Assembly (NCBI GenBank): GCA_963971425.1
Contig: OZ020524.1
Coordinates: 10,729,845-10,793,844, forward strand
Origin: Bryoerythrophyllum caledonicum
Taxonomy: Eukaryota; Streptophyta; Bryopsida; Pottiales; Pottiaceae
Direction of reading: 5' to 3'
DNA length: 64,000 nt
The notes under the pieces were generated by a model that saw only the letters and a program-made list of their open reading frames with translations, had not been told where the DNA came from and searched no databases. Of this stretch, positions 1 through 9,781 are shown in pieces. A program made the translations under genes and the position numbers. Each line of letters starts with the position of its first letter. Position 1 is the stretch's first letter.

Positions 1-790
1 TTGGCGACCTAAGGCCAAAAAGCGAAATTTTATTTCCAAAAATAGAATATTCCCGAAAAACTGGGAAATCTTAAGATTTTATATCGCCAAAACTTCATTG
101 ATGGCCGTTGGCATATCGCCATATTGCTACTAATGAACTCCAACTTGTCGCCAAAAAGGATGTACAAATCTATGTTTATAGAGATGAATTCTCCAAAATG
201 GATATTTATAGAGAAAATTTGGTTTTGTATGGTTTTGAGAGAAACTTTGTGTCGCCAAACTTGCCGTCGTCAAAAAGTTTGTGTTGCCACTCTGGCCAAA
301 TCTGGCTAAAACTCTGAAACCAAAAAAAAAGGCCTGGAGCCAATCACAGATTTTAGAGGGTCATGGGACGAGTTCTTGGTCCGTAGTGTAAACCGCCCGT
401 TAGGGAGGTTTCACACAGGCCTTTTTTATTTTTTGTTTTTGTTTTTTTTTGTTGGCGATTTAGAGCCAAATGGAGAATTTTTTTCCAAAAAAAAGAACAC
501 TCCCCCAAAAGTGGGAAAATTATGATTTTATATTGCCAAAATTTCTTTGACGTCGTTTCCATATTGCCATATTGCTACTAGTGAACAACAGGGACTCCAT
601 CATGTTGCCAAAAAGGATGTACAATCTATGTTCATGGAGATGGATTCTCCAAAAAAAGATGTTTGTGGAGAAAATTTGGATTCAGGAGAAACTTTGTGTT
701 GCGACATGCCTGGTCTCCAAGAAATTTGTGTCGCCACTTTGGCTAAAACTGTGAAACGAAGAAAAAAAACCCTGGTTTCACACATAGACC
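1..790. repeat. Two-copy direct repeat, about 453-bp period
   Basis: The blocks 1-320 and 454-770 align along their length: both begin ttggcga, both carry 'catattgccatattgctact' style words, 'aaaaaggatgtacaa' and 'gaaactttgtgt' in the same order. They differ by many substitutions and small indels, so the duplication is old. The small ORFs in them are not conserved between copies, so I do not call genes. The spacer between copies ends in a Harbinger-type terminus (330-401). Confidence 0.7.
330..404. mobile_element. PIF/Harbinger-type right terminus with TTA
   Basis: This stretch matches 37757-37823, the right end of the large Harbinger element: both share 'gccaatcacagattttagag' followed by 'ggtcatgg' and end in 'gtaaaccgccc'. 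Here the terminus is followed directly by TTA (402-404), the 3-bp target preference of PIF/Harbinger elements. It is probably the end of a non-autonomous or truncated relative. Confidence 0.5.
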
Positions 791-792
791 AT

Positions 793-1219
793 GGTAACGT
801 CAAAATACCTTAAACCGACACTTTAGTGATTCTGTGTTTCAAAAGTTGAGATTTAATTGCAAAAAAAATGTGCTTGGGTAGAGAAATAAGGTTCTGATTT
901 GTGAGAGATTTTTTTTTTGAAAACAACGTTGTAGATTGTGAGAAAAAAGAAAGAAAGTGGGTTTCCTCCAATCAACCCTAAAGCGACCAGGTTTAGTGAC
1001 AAAACTAAACCTTAAAAGCACATTAAACCGTCACCTCTATCCCACCAAACCGCCAGCTCCATCCAGCTCCATCCTTGCATTCATTGGTGGGCTTGGAATA
1101 GACTTGGAATATTTCTGACAGAACATATGACAGAAAACGAGAGGAAGAAATCCGGTTCTGACGAGGTCTGCAGTGTCGCTTCAGGGTTGAGTGTCGGTTT
1201 AAGGTATTTTGACGTTACC
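793..1219. mobile_element. Small inverted-repeat element (MITE-like)
   Basis: A perfect 30-bp inverted repeat bounds 427 bp: 793-822 (ggtaacgtcaaaatacct...) and 1190-1219 (its exact reverse complement). The interior is AT-rich and without a credible ORF. The inverted ends and the length fit a MITE, but I cannot find a target duplication because neighbouring repeats abut on both sides. Confidence 0.5.
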
Positions 1220-1985
1220 AAGGTACCAAAGGACCAAGGTGCCGAGTTCTCAAGTTGGAAAAAAATATTAAAGTATACAATTTGTGGAGTTTGGGACCAT
1301 CCATGTGTGAAAGCCCAAGGTACCAAGTTGAGAGGCCGAGATCCATACCATTTGGCAAATCCCAAGTTGATTTCTACTTCTTAAGGGTTTTACTTTTATG
1401 AAATTTTCCTCTCTCATGTTCTCTAGCCATGGAGTCTATAGAGGAACACATTTTTGGTAAAAAAAATAAAGAATATGGTCAAAATGCTCATTACACAAAA
1501 AATTCCAGCACAAGCACCAACACTGGAAAATTTAGGTAAAAAGTATAAGTGATAATTTGAATAAAAAATTTCACGTAAAATTTTCAGGTAAAGTAAGATG
1601 AATAAAAGAATTGGATAAAAAATGTGGATGAAGAATCTGGGTAAATGTTTTAGGGTATAATAAGCTACTAGTTTGAAAATCTAATGGTTTAGATCTTGTC
1701 AAATCTAACTTTTTTATAAATTTTTCCTTTTGGCACCTTGGCAAGAGTTTGGTCCAAACAAGAATAGAAACACAAACTTCTCTTGAGGGACCAAACTCTT
1801 GGAGCCGAAACCTCCAAAAAGTGTTGCCATGTAGGCATTTTAGATGCCCTTCATACCTTGGTCCATGTGTGAAACCCCAAGGTCCCAACCAAGGCCAATT
1901 TTGAGGCTCTACACCAATCAAATTGCAAGAAGCACTAAGTAGCATTTGGTATCTTGGTACAATGGTCCATGTATGAAACCCCCCT
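1220..1985 (-). mobile_element. Harbinger-like MITE, copy A (inverted)
   Basis: Read on the minus strand this matches copy C at 39290-40150: shared are the segment 'agtttggtc...aacaagaat...aaac', the run of 'tttacctgaa/tttacttgaa' words and the 'ctccatg' block. The terminus near 1966-1983 reads 'catgtatgaaaccccc' and is followed by TTA. No long ORF. Together with copy B it forms a large imperfect palindrome. Confidence 0.55.
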
Positions 1986-2034
1986 TAGAAGAAAAAGGGG
2001 AATAAGACCAAGGCTCGAGGGTGTGAGTGCTACT

Positions 2035-2645
2035 AGCAATTTGCTTGGTCGAGAGCCTTAAAATTGGCCTTGGTCGGCCTCTCATCTTTCACACTAGGGA
2101 CCAAGGTCGAGAGGGTGACGATGTCTAGAATGCCTACATGGCAACACTTTTTAATGGTTATGGTGCCACAAATTTGTCCTCCTGAGGAAAATTTGGATCA
2201 AATTTTTTCATATGATTTTTAGTTTTGCCTTTTTTTACTTGAAAATTTTCTTAGCCAAAATTATTTAATTTGAATCTTCACTTGTTTTGTTGTACTGATG
2301 CTTGTACTGGATTTGTTTTGGTACATTGAGCACTTTGGCCATTCTCTTGATTTTTGTACTAGATAAAAAATGTGATTTTTTCTAGGCTCCATGATTAAAG
2401 AGAGTGAGAGCAAAAAAATTCAAAGAACAACGACCTTAAATAAGTAAAATGGACTTGGAATTTGCCCAATAATTTGGATCACAACCTCTCAAGTTGGCCC
2501 TTAGATTTTTCACACTACAAGGATCCACACTCCGTAAATTGCATATTTAAATGTTTTTCTCCAATTCTGAAATTGAGCCTCTCAACACAGCCTCTCGATG
2601 GAATATGGTCCTTGACCCTTGTGAGAGTCGCCCCTTATTAACTTG
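2035..2645 (+). mobile_element. Harbinger-like MITE, copy B
   Basis: The same family as copy A in the opposite orientation. It has 'ttcacactagggaccaagg' near its left side, the word 'gcctacatggcaacactttt', the 'tttacttgaaaattttc' region and an end near 2630 reading 'gtgagagtcgcccc' followed by TTA. No coding capacity is seen. Confidence 0.5.
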
Positions 2646-2929
2646 AGTAAATAAAGAGCTTGTTAGGGATAGCGCTATTATACAGGTCATCAAGATTTAG
2701 ATAGCGCATACTACCCTCAATGCCTCTTCTCTGTGGAAGACATTATGACAAACAATCGATTGTGACATTGATTGAAAAACCCCACTATTGACAACAACAT
2801 GGCTGTAAATCCTCTAACACTACCAATAGAAGCACAAAAACTTGTAGAGAGCTAAGTTATGTGATTGCCTCTAAACATTTGAGAATTATAGAAGCTGTTT
2901 ATTTGATATTTTAGCCACAAATATACAAC
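2646..2929. other. AT-rich spacer
   Basis: No conserved ORF, RNA or repeat recognised. Confidence 0.3.
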
Positions 2930-3130
2930 CCAAATGTAACTCGGAAAGGTATGTGGGGAGCATATATATGGTCACATATTTTACTCTTAGAATACAAAGA
3001 ATGTATTGAAATTTAGCATGACATATATCTTTGGATTGAAGATTCTTCAACTAACATCTTTCATTTGGAGGTCATCTCAAATTCTGAACCTTATCATGTT
3101 CAAATACGGCACCATACATATAAAATACAT
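2930..3130 (+). mobile_element. TTAA-family MITE, degenerate copy 1
   Basis: The stretch shares the family core 'tttggattgaagattcttca' and 'actaacatctttcatttgga', then 'ccttatcatgttcaaatac', with copies at 11036, 38505 and 43084-43770. Its termini have decayed. The remainder up to 3444 shows nothing I can name. Confidence 0.6.
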
Positions 3131-4303
3131 GATCATTTTGCAACTTCTCAAAAATGTAGTAGGTGCAATAATGATCTCAATATGAATTGCCAAGTTGAAT
3201 GGAGACTCAACACAAATAGAAACTTTTGTAACCATTGTATACCTTGTATGTCAAATACATTGGAAACATCATATTGTAATCCAAATGTGGCTTCTCAAAC
3301 CTTTAAGGGTTAACCTCTTACTCAATATAAATAGATTATGTTTCTTTCAAGAAGAACAAGAACACATTTTAGCTATCAAATAAAGGTGACATGATTGTGC
3401 ACACAATACTTCATTTTTGTACCATATACCAAGTAAATGTATAGTACAGTACCCGGAAGAATGTATTCAACTACGGGACTTTTCATTCAATAGAGACAAT
3501 ACACTGTAGAGAAGATACAATTGAATTTATTACAACATTACAGATTTCTGGGAACACAAGGTAGCACAACGGAGTTGGAGTCTTTGACATCATATTAGAT
3601 TAAAAATCTATAATGTAATCTTCTTCTCTATTGTATGAATTGCACAAAAAAATGAAGATCTCTACCATAAAATATTATGACCTTGGGCTTCCACCACTCC
3701 CTCCATTCGACTTGGCATGGATGAAACAAAATTACGTAGAGTGTCTTGCGATATAGCTTCCCAAGCTGCATTGACGTGCTCCCACATTCTTTCCTTATTC
3801 TTTGGTCGGGACCTTTTTTGAACTCGATCTTTACAGACCTTCCACAAGTTCTCTATAGGGTTGAGATCAAGTGATTCTGCTGGCCATTTAAACTTCTTTA
3901 GCCCAATTTCTTTCCTCCACCTTGCTACAACACGACTACTATGCACTAATGCACCATTCCTCCATCAAAAGCAATTGCTCATGTTCTCATGGTGATAACA
4001 ATAAGGCTCTAATGCCGACTGATACACAACATCTAAAAAATCTAAAGCTTTGCATTTATCGTGAAGAATTAACACCAAATAGCATTTAGAAGAGGCAGTG
4101 AAAGCTCCCGATACCATTATAGATGTCCTTCTTGACTTGAACGTGGGTGCTATACAATCCCAGTGGTATCATTTGTAAGACTTTTGCCACACTCGTATTT
4201 GACATGAATGCTTTCCAATCTCAAATGATGATTCGTCTGTTCACATGACTTGACCCCGATCTTCCACTGTCCAATGTAGGTGCCTTGTGGCAAACGCATA
4301 TCT

Positions 4304-4442
4304 AGAAGAAGAAGAAGAAGAAGAACGCCGATCTCCGAAGGAGGCCGGCGTGAATAAAGTGTCTGTTCGTTCCACTACTAAGACCAAGCCCACTGGACAA
4401 GGAATTAGTAAGTTGGAACTACTTCCCTCTCTCGAGGGTAGA
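4304..4442 (-). mobile_element. 5'-truncated LINE 3' end, 139 bp
   Basis: The insert is the reverse complement of the last part of the full LINE at 22667-35846: it has the (TTC)n tail (seen here as agaagaag), the terminal stem-loop at 4327-4349 and the 'acactttattcacgccgg' and 'ggaagtagttcca'-like blocks. It is flanked by a perfect 13-bp duplication, caaacgcatatct, at 4291-4303 and 4443-4455. This is a target-primed insertion that stopped after about 140 nt, and it independently defines the family's 3' end. Confidence 0.9.
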
Positions 4443-5054
4443 CAAACGCATATCTATCTCTTATGTGTTTTGGGCTTATAAACAGTTTCTTAGTAGCTAC
4501 ACAATAGTTCATCCCAAAGTCATGCACATATTTACGAAGTGTTCTAATCGTCACAAGAACTAGAAGGTTTTTCTGCAATTTCAAACGAAGGTGATCTACG
4601 ATTCTTGTGCAACTCACGTAAAAGTATTCTTTTACTAAACTCGTTCAACTTCTTTGGCCTTCTTGACTTCTCTACAATCTTCACCTCTCCACGTTCACAG
4701 TATCTCTTAGGAAGGTTTTACACTACGGTGGAGAACTCCACCGGCCGGTCAAGAAGTCTCGCCCAAGACGTGGTTATTTGAGGCGAGCGGTGGATGTTGG
4801 ACAAGACAAAAAAAGAATAAAGTAATGCATGAAGAAGTCTTGACCGGTTAGTGGTGTAAACATCCAACGGTGAAGTCCACCGGCCAACTTCATAAGGTGA
4901 AGACCAACGGTGAACTTCACCACCAAGAAAGTTTATGCTAGCCAATGGAAACCACAATTTCTAATGGTCCCCATGGACATATTATGTACATTATGGGCTC
5001 TATTGAACTGCAAAAATTTATATCTTTTGCATCAAATGTCCAAATGTAGTAACA

Positions 5055-6112
5055 GTTGTTGGAAAAAAAGCCCCTACTTGTCTAATTCGTGTGGTAAAAA
5101 TTTCACATGAATACAATATACATGCTGTTAGCACACACAACCATATTATAATTGATTTGTTTCAAACCTTTTAATTATTTTCTTGCCTTTTCTTCAATTA
5201 CCACATAAGGCTTGTTGATGCTGACATTAGTTTAAGTAACAACACATCTATGAGCTTATTGTGGGTTCTACTTTATAATTTTTATACTACAAAAAAATCG
5301 ATTTGGTTGTTCAAAATTTATTTACCAAAAAGTACATCAGGAAAATAGAAGGCACTTTTGTTCATATGTAGAATATATAAGAGATATATGTTTCTTATGG
5401 TCATATAGATTCAATATGGGTCATAATTGCATTCCATATCAATATTGACATAAAATCAATATTGTTTCAATCCTTCTTGAGATCATATTGTAAAAAGATG
5501 ATATGAAGTTGGTATAAAATATTTTCAATACAATAATTTAAAAAATGAAATACAAAAAATAACACATAATTTGAAAAAAATATTAGTATGAAACTTTAGG
5601 ACATTGTTTTTTTATGTGGACAATAATTGATCCAACTAATAGAAATGAAATGATTTTTGCACATTGGAAGAGTGTGAAAAAGAAATCTCAAAAGATGTCA
5701 ATATAAAAATAAAAATAAAGATAAGATATACCTTGACAACAATTGATGTCCAAATATAAGGTCAAACTCAAAAGCAACTATTCTAATTAAAACATGTACC
5801 ATCAATGTAAATTGTTTTTGTTAATTTCCTTCCCGCTTTTTGCCAATGTCATCTTGTCTTTTCCTATTAATTTCTTCAATGCGCCAACTCTTTGTTGATG
5901 AAAAATCATTTTCCAAATTGGCTTTTGATTTCTTTGAACAAAGGATGGATATCTCCCATCTACTTCATGTTATAAGGTCCTCCATGCATTTTTGCCCGCA
6001 ATCACCTTTCAAAATCTATACATTTTATGTATACAAGATACACTTGTTGGAAAAAATGGTCCTACTTGTCTAGTTTGTGTGGTAAAAAGTTCACATGAAT
6101 TCAACATACAAT
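5055..6112. repeat. 65-bp direct repeat about 990 bp apart
   Basis: The segments near 5055-5120 and 6047-6112 share 'gttggaaaaaa', 'cctacttgtcta' and 'gtgtggtaaaaa.ttcacatg' in the same order. Between them lies AT-rich DNA without a credible gene. It may mark the ends of a further small insertion, or a segmental duplication; I cannot decide. Confidence 0.45.
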
Positions 6113-6319
6113 GTAATTTTGAGAGCCATTTATTACACCGGGTTACTCTACTTGTATAGAAAACATAATCTAGCATAGAGTTTTTGGGCTACAGTCAACT
6201 TTGAAATCTAAGAAAGAGTAACAAGTAGTAAACTCCTACTTGAAACACAAGTCCCATAATCATGTCATTTACAATTAAAGTACAATTGAAAATCAATAGC
6301 AATAAAAATTTGCAAATAT

Positions 6320-6790
6320 GCAGAACCCCTTCCACTAAAATGCATGTAACTCACTCAATACTAATTGAATTGACTTGAAATTTGCACCGTACAAACACGA
6401 CAAAAATGTATCTTTGAGAAAAATAATTGGTGGAAAAGGATCTTCTACCAAGAAGTTACAGCACGCCGAAATTGCAGTGTTTAAAACTGACCTGAATTTT
6501 TTGGCAGAACCCCATTCTACTAAAATGCACGTAACACACTCAATAGTTATGGAATTAACTTGAAATTTGCACCACAGAAACTTAACAAAAATGCACATTT
6601 GATAAAAACAATTGTTGGATAAGGACCTTCCACCAAGAAGTTACAACACGCCGAAGTTGCAGTGTTCAAAAACTGACCCTGTATTTTTTTGCAGAACCCC
6701 CTTCCACTAAAATGCACGTAACTCACTCAATACTAATTGAACTAACTTGAAATTTGTACCACATAAACTAGACAAAAATATGCAACTTAT
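6320..6790. repeat. Tandem repeat, about 185-bp unit, 2.5 copies
   Basis: Units begin at 6321, 6505 and 6692 with 'cagaaccc' and share 'ctaaaatgcacgtaac', 'ttgaaatttgcacc' and 'accaagaagttacagcacgc'. The third unit is partial. The copies differ by roughly one base in ten by eye. The length is satellite-like. Confidence 0.8.
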
Positions 6791-7748
6791 CCAATAATGT
6801 TTTTAAAAAATAGACACTCATGGAAGAAGAAGCAAGAACTTGAACTGCAATAAAATTCAGCGAATTTGTAGGGGGAAATTATATTTTAAGTAAGTTCTTC
6901 TTCTCTAGTGGTTTGGTTTCTTTTCCGGGGGTTGAGGTCGGACAAGAAACTAATCTAGAAGAGAGGAAACTCTTCAAAAAGGTATTGCCACATAGGCATC
7001 CATGTCAATTTTTCATCCATGCTTGAAGTTCTTCACCGATCAAGTCTTGGCCATAGTATAAACCCCATCCGGTGAAGAACAAATTGTTCTCCAATCGTAT
7101 TGCTCCATTTTCCTTGAATTCTTGGCTGGTGGAGTTCTGCACCATAGTGTAAAGCGGGCCTTAATGACCTTTGATATGGTGCTCTTTGGTCTTCTAACTT
7201 CAGCTAAAATCTCACTCAAAGAGCTACCACCTTTACGCATTCCGACAATCAAAGATTGCTCAAAAATAGTCAAGTTCTTTGAATGTGTCATGCTGCTATC
7301 TATATTTCACAATCCTTACTGCATGTGGTAATTCTTTCAACAAATTTTTCAAAAAACTCAGACGAATAACTACTACCCAACCAAGAGAATTTAGTGAATA
7401 ATCAACTAGGCATGTGCTCTTCCTACATCAATCACTCAAGTTTGCCAAGTCCAGAAGACCATGTTGCAACACAAATCTCTGCAAAGCTAATCATCTCAAG
7501 TGATTCCTGTCACTAATTCCAAATCAATGAGTTTTTGAACGTACTATTTGAACCATAAAATAGAATTGCCTCATGACATGGATTCCTATTTTGAAGCAGC
7601 TGAGTCACTAATCTTTGCTTAAATATTTGAACATCCCATACCCAAAAAATCACCTTAAGATCAAGATTCTAAACTTAGTGAATGAATTTTCACCACCTGT
7701 TTGTTACGTGCTTGCTTTGAGTTGCAATACATTCTTCCGGGTACTGTA

Positions 7749-8629
7749 TATTTAAAAGTGTCTACCATTCTACAATATTCTCATTGCTATTGGGACATTG
7801 CTACAAGAAACCAAACGAATCAACACTGGCCCATAATTTTAACCTCCAAAAGGACCAACTTCTAAGTCTCCAATTTGGAGAACAAAATTTCTCACCTAGT
7901 TAACTTTCAATCAGTACAGTCAAAATTCACAACCTCATATAAGTTCAGAAGAAGATCCTCGAGTTACATTCTAAAATTATTCATCTTGGCAAATTTTAAT
8001 CAATGAAGTAGAGATTCCTCTAAAATAAATGCCTTGGTCTTTTAGGGGTCAAAGTAGGGACCACAATTCTTTTTCTTACAAGCCACTGTGAACCTTTTAC
8101 TGAAATGCAATGTGCACCAATGTACACTCAACTCCCTTTTACATCAACATCTGCTACAATATCTAGTTACCTCTACAATAGCCAACTCCCTCTACAAAAA
8201 CGTTGATGTAAGAGATGATGTTTTAACAAACACAGTTGTAGTAGAGGAAGCTAAATGTTGTTCCCAAACCCAACTTCTCATGAAATTTCCTTGTTTTAAC
8301 CCTTTAATGCCGAGCTCGTTGTTTTTGAGTTGTACAAATCCCGGGCACATCAGTGCAAGCATTGGCAAGCTACAATTATATTTGTGAAGTGGGGTCAATA
8401 GTAAAATGTACCTTGTGTGTAGATGCTATCGTGCATGATCAATGACAGGATCCTCCCAAGCCTTGTGAAGCTCATCGGCGCTAAAGGCTTAAAATGCCAA
8501 ACAACAAATGTGAGTTCAATCAAAATTTTACAGAGACGAGAGCTCTACCAAACTCCAACTCCATCTTTCTGTCTAGCTTGCAAAACTCAACCAGTCTATG
8601 CAGCAGTGAAAGAATACTACAATTGTTGC
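7749..8629. other. Intergenic, nothing recognised
   Basis: AT-rich sequence with short, non-conserved ORFs only. 'aaccctttaatgcc' at about 8298 resembles a TTAA-family terminus without the rest of that element. Confidence 0.3.
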
Positions 8630-8805
8630 CTTATACACACACACACACACACAAGTTGATGCCGTATACAGACAGGTTGATGTTGTGTACACACACACGA
8701 GTTGATGCCGTGTAAGACAAGTTGATGCCGTATACAGACAAGTTGATCCCGTGTACACACACAGCTTGATGCCTTGTACATTCACACACGAGTTGATTGG
8801 GTCAG
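8630..8805. repeat. CA microsatellite and imperfect minisatellite
   Basis: A short (CA)n run at about 8635-8652 is followed by several imperfect units built on 'agttgatgccgtatacagac' and 'gttgatgccgtgtacacaca'. ORFs reading through it are repeat artefacts. Confidence 0.8.
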
Positions 8806-9608
8806 TGCAGCAGTGAACTTCTTCCAGCGAAGTTAAGTCCTGCGCTGTGCACTCCCTCCAACAGCGAAGCACGCCTGAAAATGGGCGCTCATTCACCCAA
8901 AGCAAACGTAATATCTTCTGGTCAGTGAGTCAGTCAAGACGTTGGGGGTCCGGTTTCCAAGTACTGCGTTGACCAGGTCCTGTGAATGAGCGCTCCAAGC
9001 TTCCTGACAACCAATCTGAAATGCTGTAAATACCGCACCAAAGCATGCGAGGATTTCTGAGTCTACAACTTTACGAAGAAGCACAACACTATCTCTATCT
9101 CTACCAATTAAGAGTCCGAAAGCCGACATCCGGGGTGTTTGTTTGAAGATCGGAGACGGTGGATTGAAAGGTCAATGAGGCAATGACACCAAAATAGCAT
9201 GCAAGGCTTACTAGCAAGAGGCTATCTCTGCTCATGTTGCTTCACTCCGGTTCACTTTCCTGGTCTGCACTCCTTTCTTCTCCATGCGATCGGCCAGGCA
9301 TGTTTCGTTCGAAAACTTTTATGTCTGTTCGAAAACCGGAAACAGTAGATTAAAAGCGGAATCCTTGATATCAAGATCAGTAAGAGAATAATGACTATCT
9401 CTACTCATGGTGCTCCCAACTCTCAATGTGATCTACCAGGCGTGATTACCCAATATCCGGCCTGTTTGTCAGGAAACTTGTATGTCTATGTCTGCTTCAT
9501 TGACAGAACGATCAATGAAAACGATTCAGAATCACGCTTGAGAAGTTGCAGGATTCATGTTCAGATCACACATGACGTTTAAGGGTCAAGTGCGAGGTCC
9601 TGGTGTTT
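8806..9608. other. Intergenic, downstream of the TVP38 gene
   Basis: Mixed-composition DNA without a conserved ORF. A terminal word 'catgacgtttaaggg' at about 9570 resembles the right end of the TTAA MITE family. Confidence 0.3.
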
Positions 9609-9682
9609 CACTGCTAATAAAATTCGTCACTTCCCACTCAGTTTTCACTGCTAATAAAATTCGTCACTTCCCACTCAGTTTT
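9609..9682. repeat. Perfect 37-bp tandem duplication
   Basis: Two identical 37-bp units (starting cactgctaataaaattcg) lie at 9609-9645 and 9646-9682, about 100 bp beyond the stop of the TVP38 gene, so probably in its 3' UTR or just past it. Identity of the two units implies a recent event. Confidence 0.95.
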
Positions 9683-9781
9683 CACTGACTAAAAATGCAA
9701 GAAACTAGTAAGTGAAAACGACAAGCTTGCTACAAGTGTTTCGTCATAGTACCTGGCAAAGCGTTATCTCCATGAATGGCC

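Larger units (their letters stand above)
4710..7160. mobile_element. Harbinger-type non-autonomous element, 2.45 kb
   Basis: Both ends share an inverted repeat of about 45 bp containing 'tttacactacggtggagaac' (left) and, reversed, 'tttacactatggtgcagaac' (right), followed by 'tccaccggcc/tccaccagcc'. TTA stands on both sides (4707-4709 and 7161-7163). Removing the element and one TTA restores the Tc1 transposase frame exactly. The interior has no transposase I can recognise; it contains a 185-bp tandem repeat and a 65-bp direct repeat. Confidence 0.8.
3662..7291 (-). pseudogene. Tc1-type transposase, broken and split
   Basis: Three separated blocks are recognisable on the minus strand. 7291-7164 encodes the N-terminal helix-turn-helix (LTIFEQSLIVGMRKGGSSLS, then STISKVIK). 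4706-4456 continues with RYCERGEV, RRPKKLNEF and the second DNA-binding part up to FISPKHIRDRYAF. 4290-3662 carries the DDE catalytic part: TDESSFEIG with the first Asp, a damaged DGALVHSS region for the second, and WPAESLDLNPIENLWK with the catalytic Glu/Asp region. Besides the two insertions there are stops near TDESS and a one-base frameshift just before GALVHSS. The exact rejoining of VIK-RYCERG across one TTA shows that the large insert entered an intact frame. Confidence 0.85.
3445..7748 (-). mobile_element. Tc1-type (Tc1/mariner) DNA transposon, interrupted
   Basis: Terminal inverted repeats of 23 bp match perfectly: 3445-3467 (tacagtacccggaagaatg...) and 7726-7748. Ends starting TACAGT with TA at the border are typical of Tc1 elements. 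Without its two inserted elements (4304-4442 plus one 13-bp target copy, and 4710-7160 plus one TTA) the element is about 1.7 kb, the normal Tc1 length. The transposase is on the minus strand and is broken. Confidence 0.85.

Noticed and set aside
4287-4481. Short ORF with poly-Glu, and its counterpart at 35648-35968 with poly-Lys
   Set aside because: They resemble each other only because both cover the LINE 3' end in opposite orientation; the tail repeat gives the homopolymers.
3448-7748. Functional Tc1 transposon
   Set aside because: The transposase is split by two insertions and also carries stops and a frameshift.
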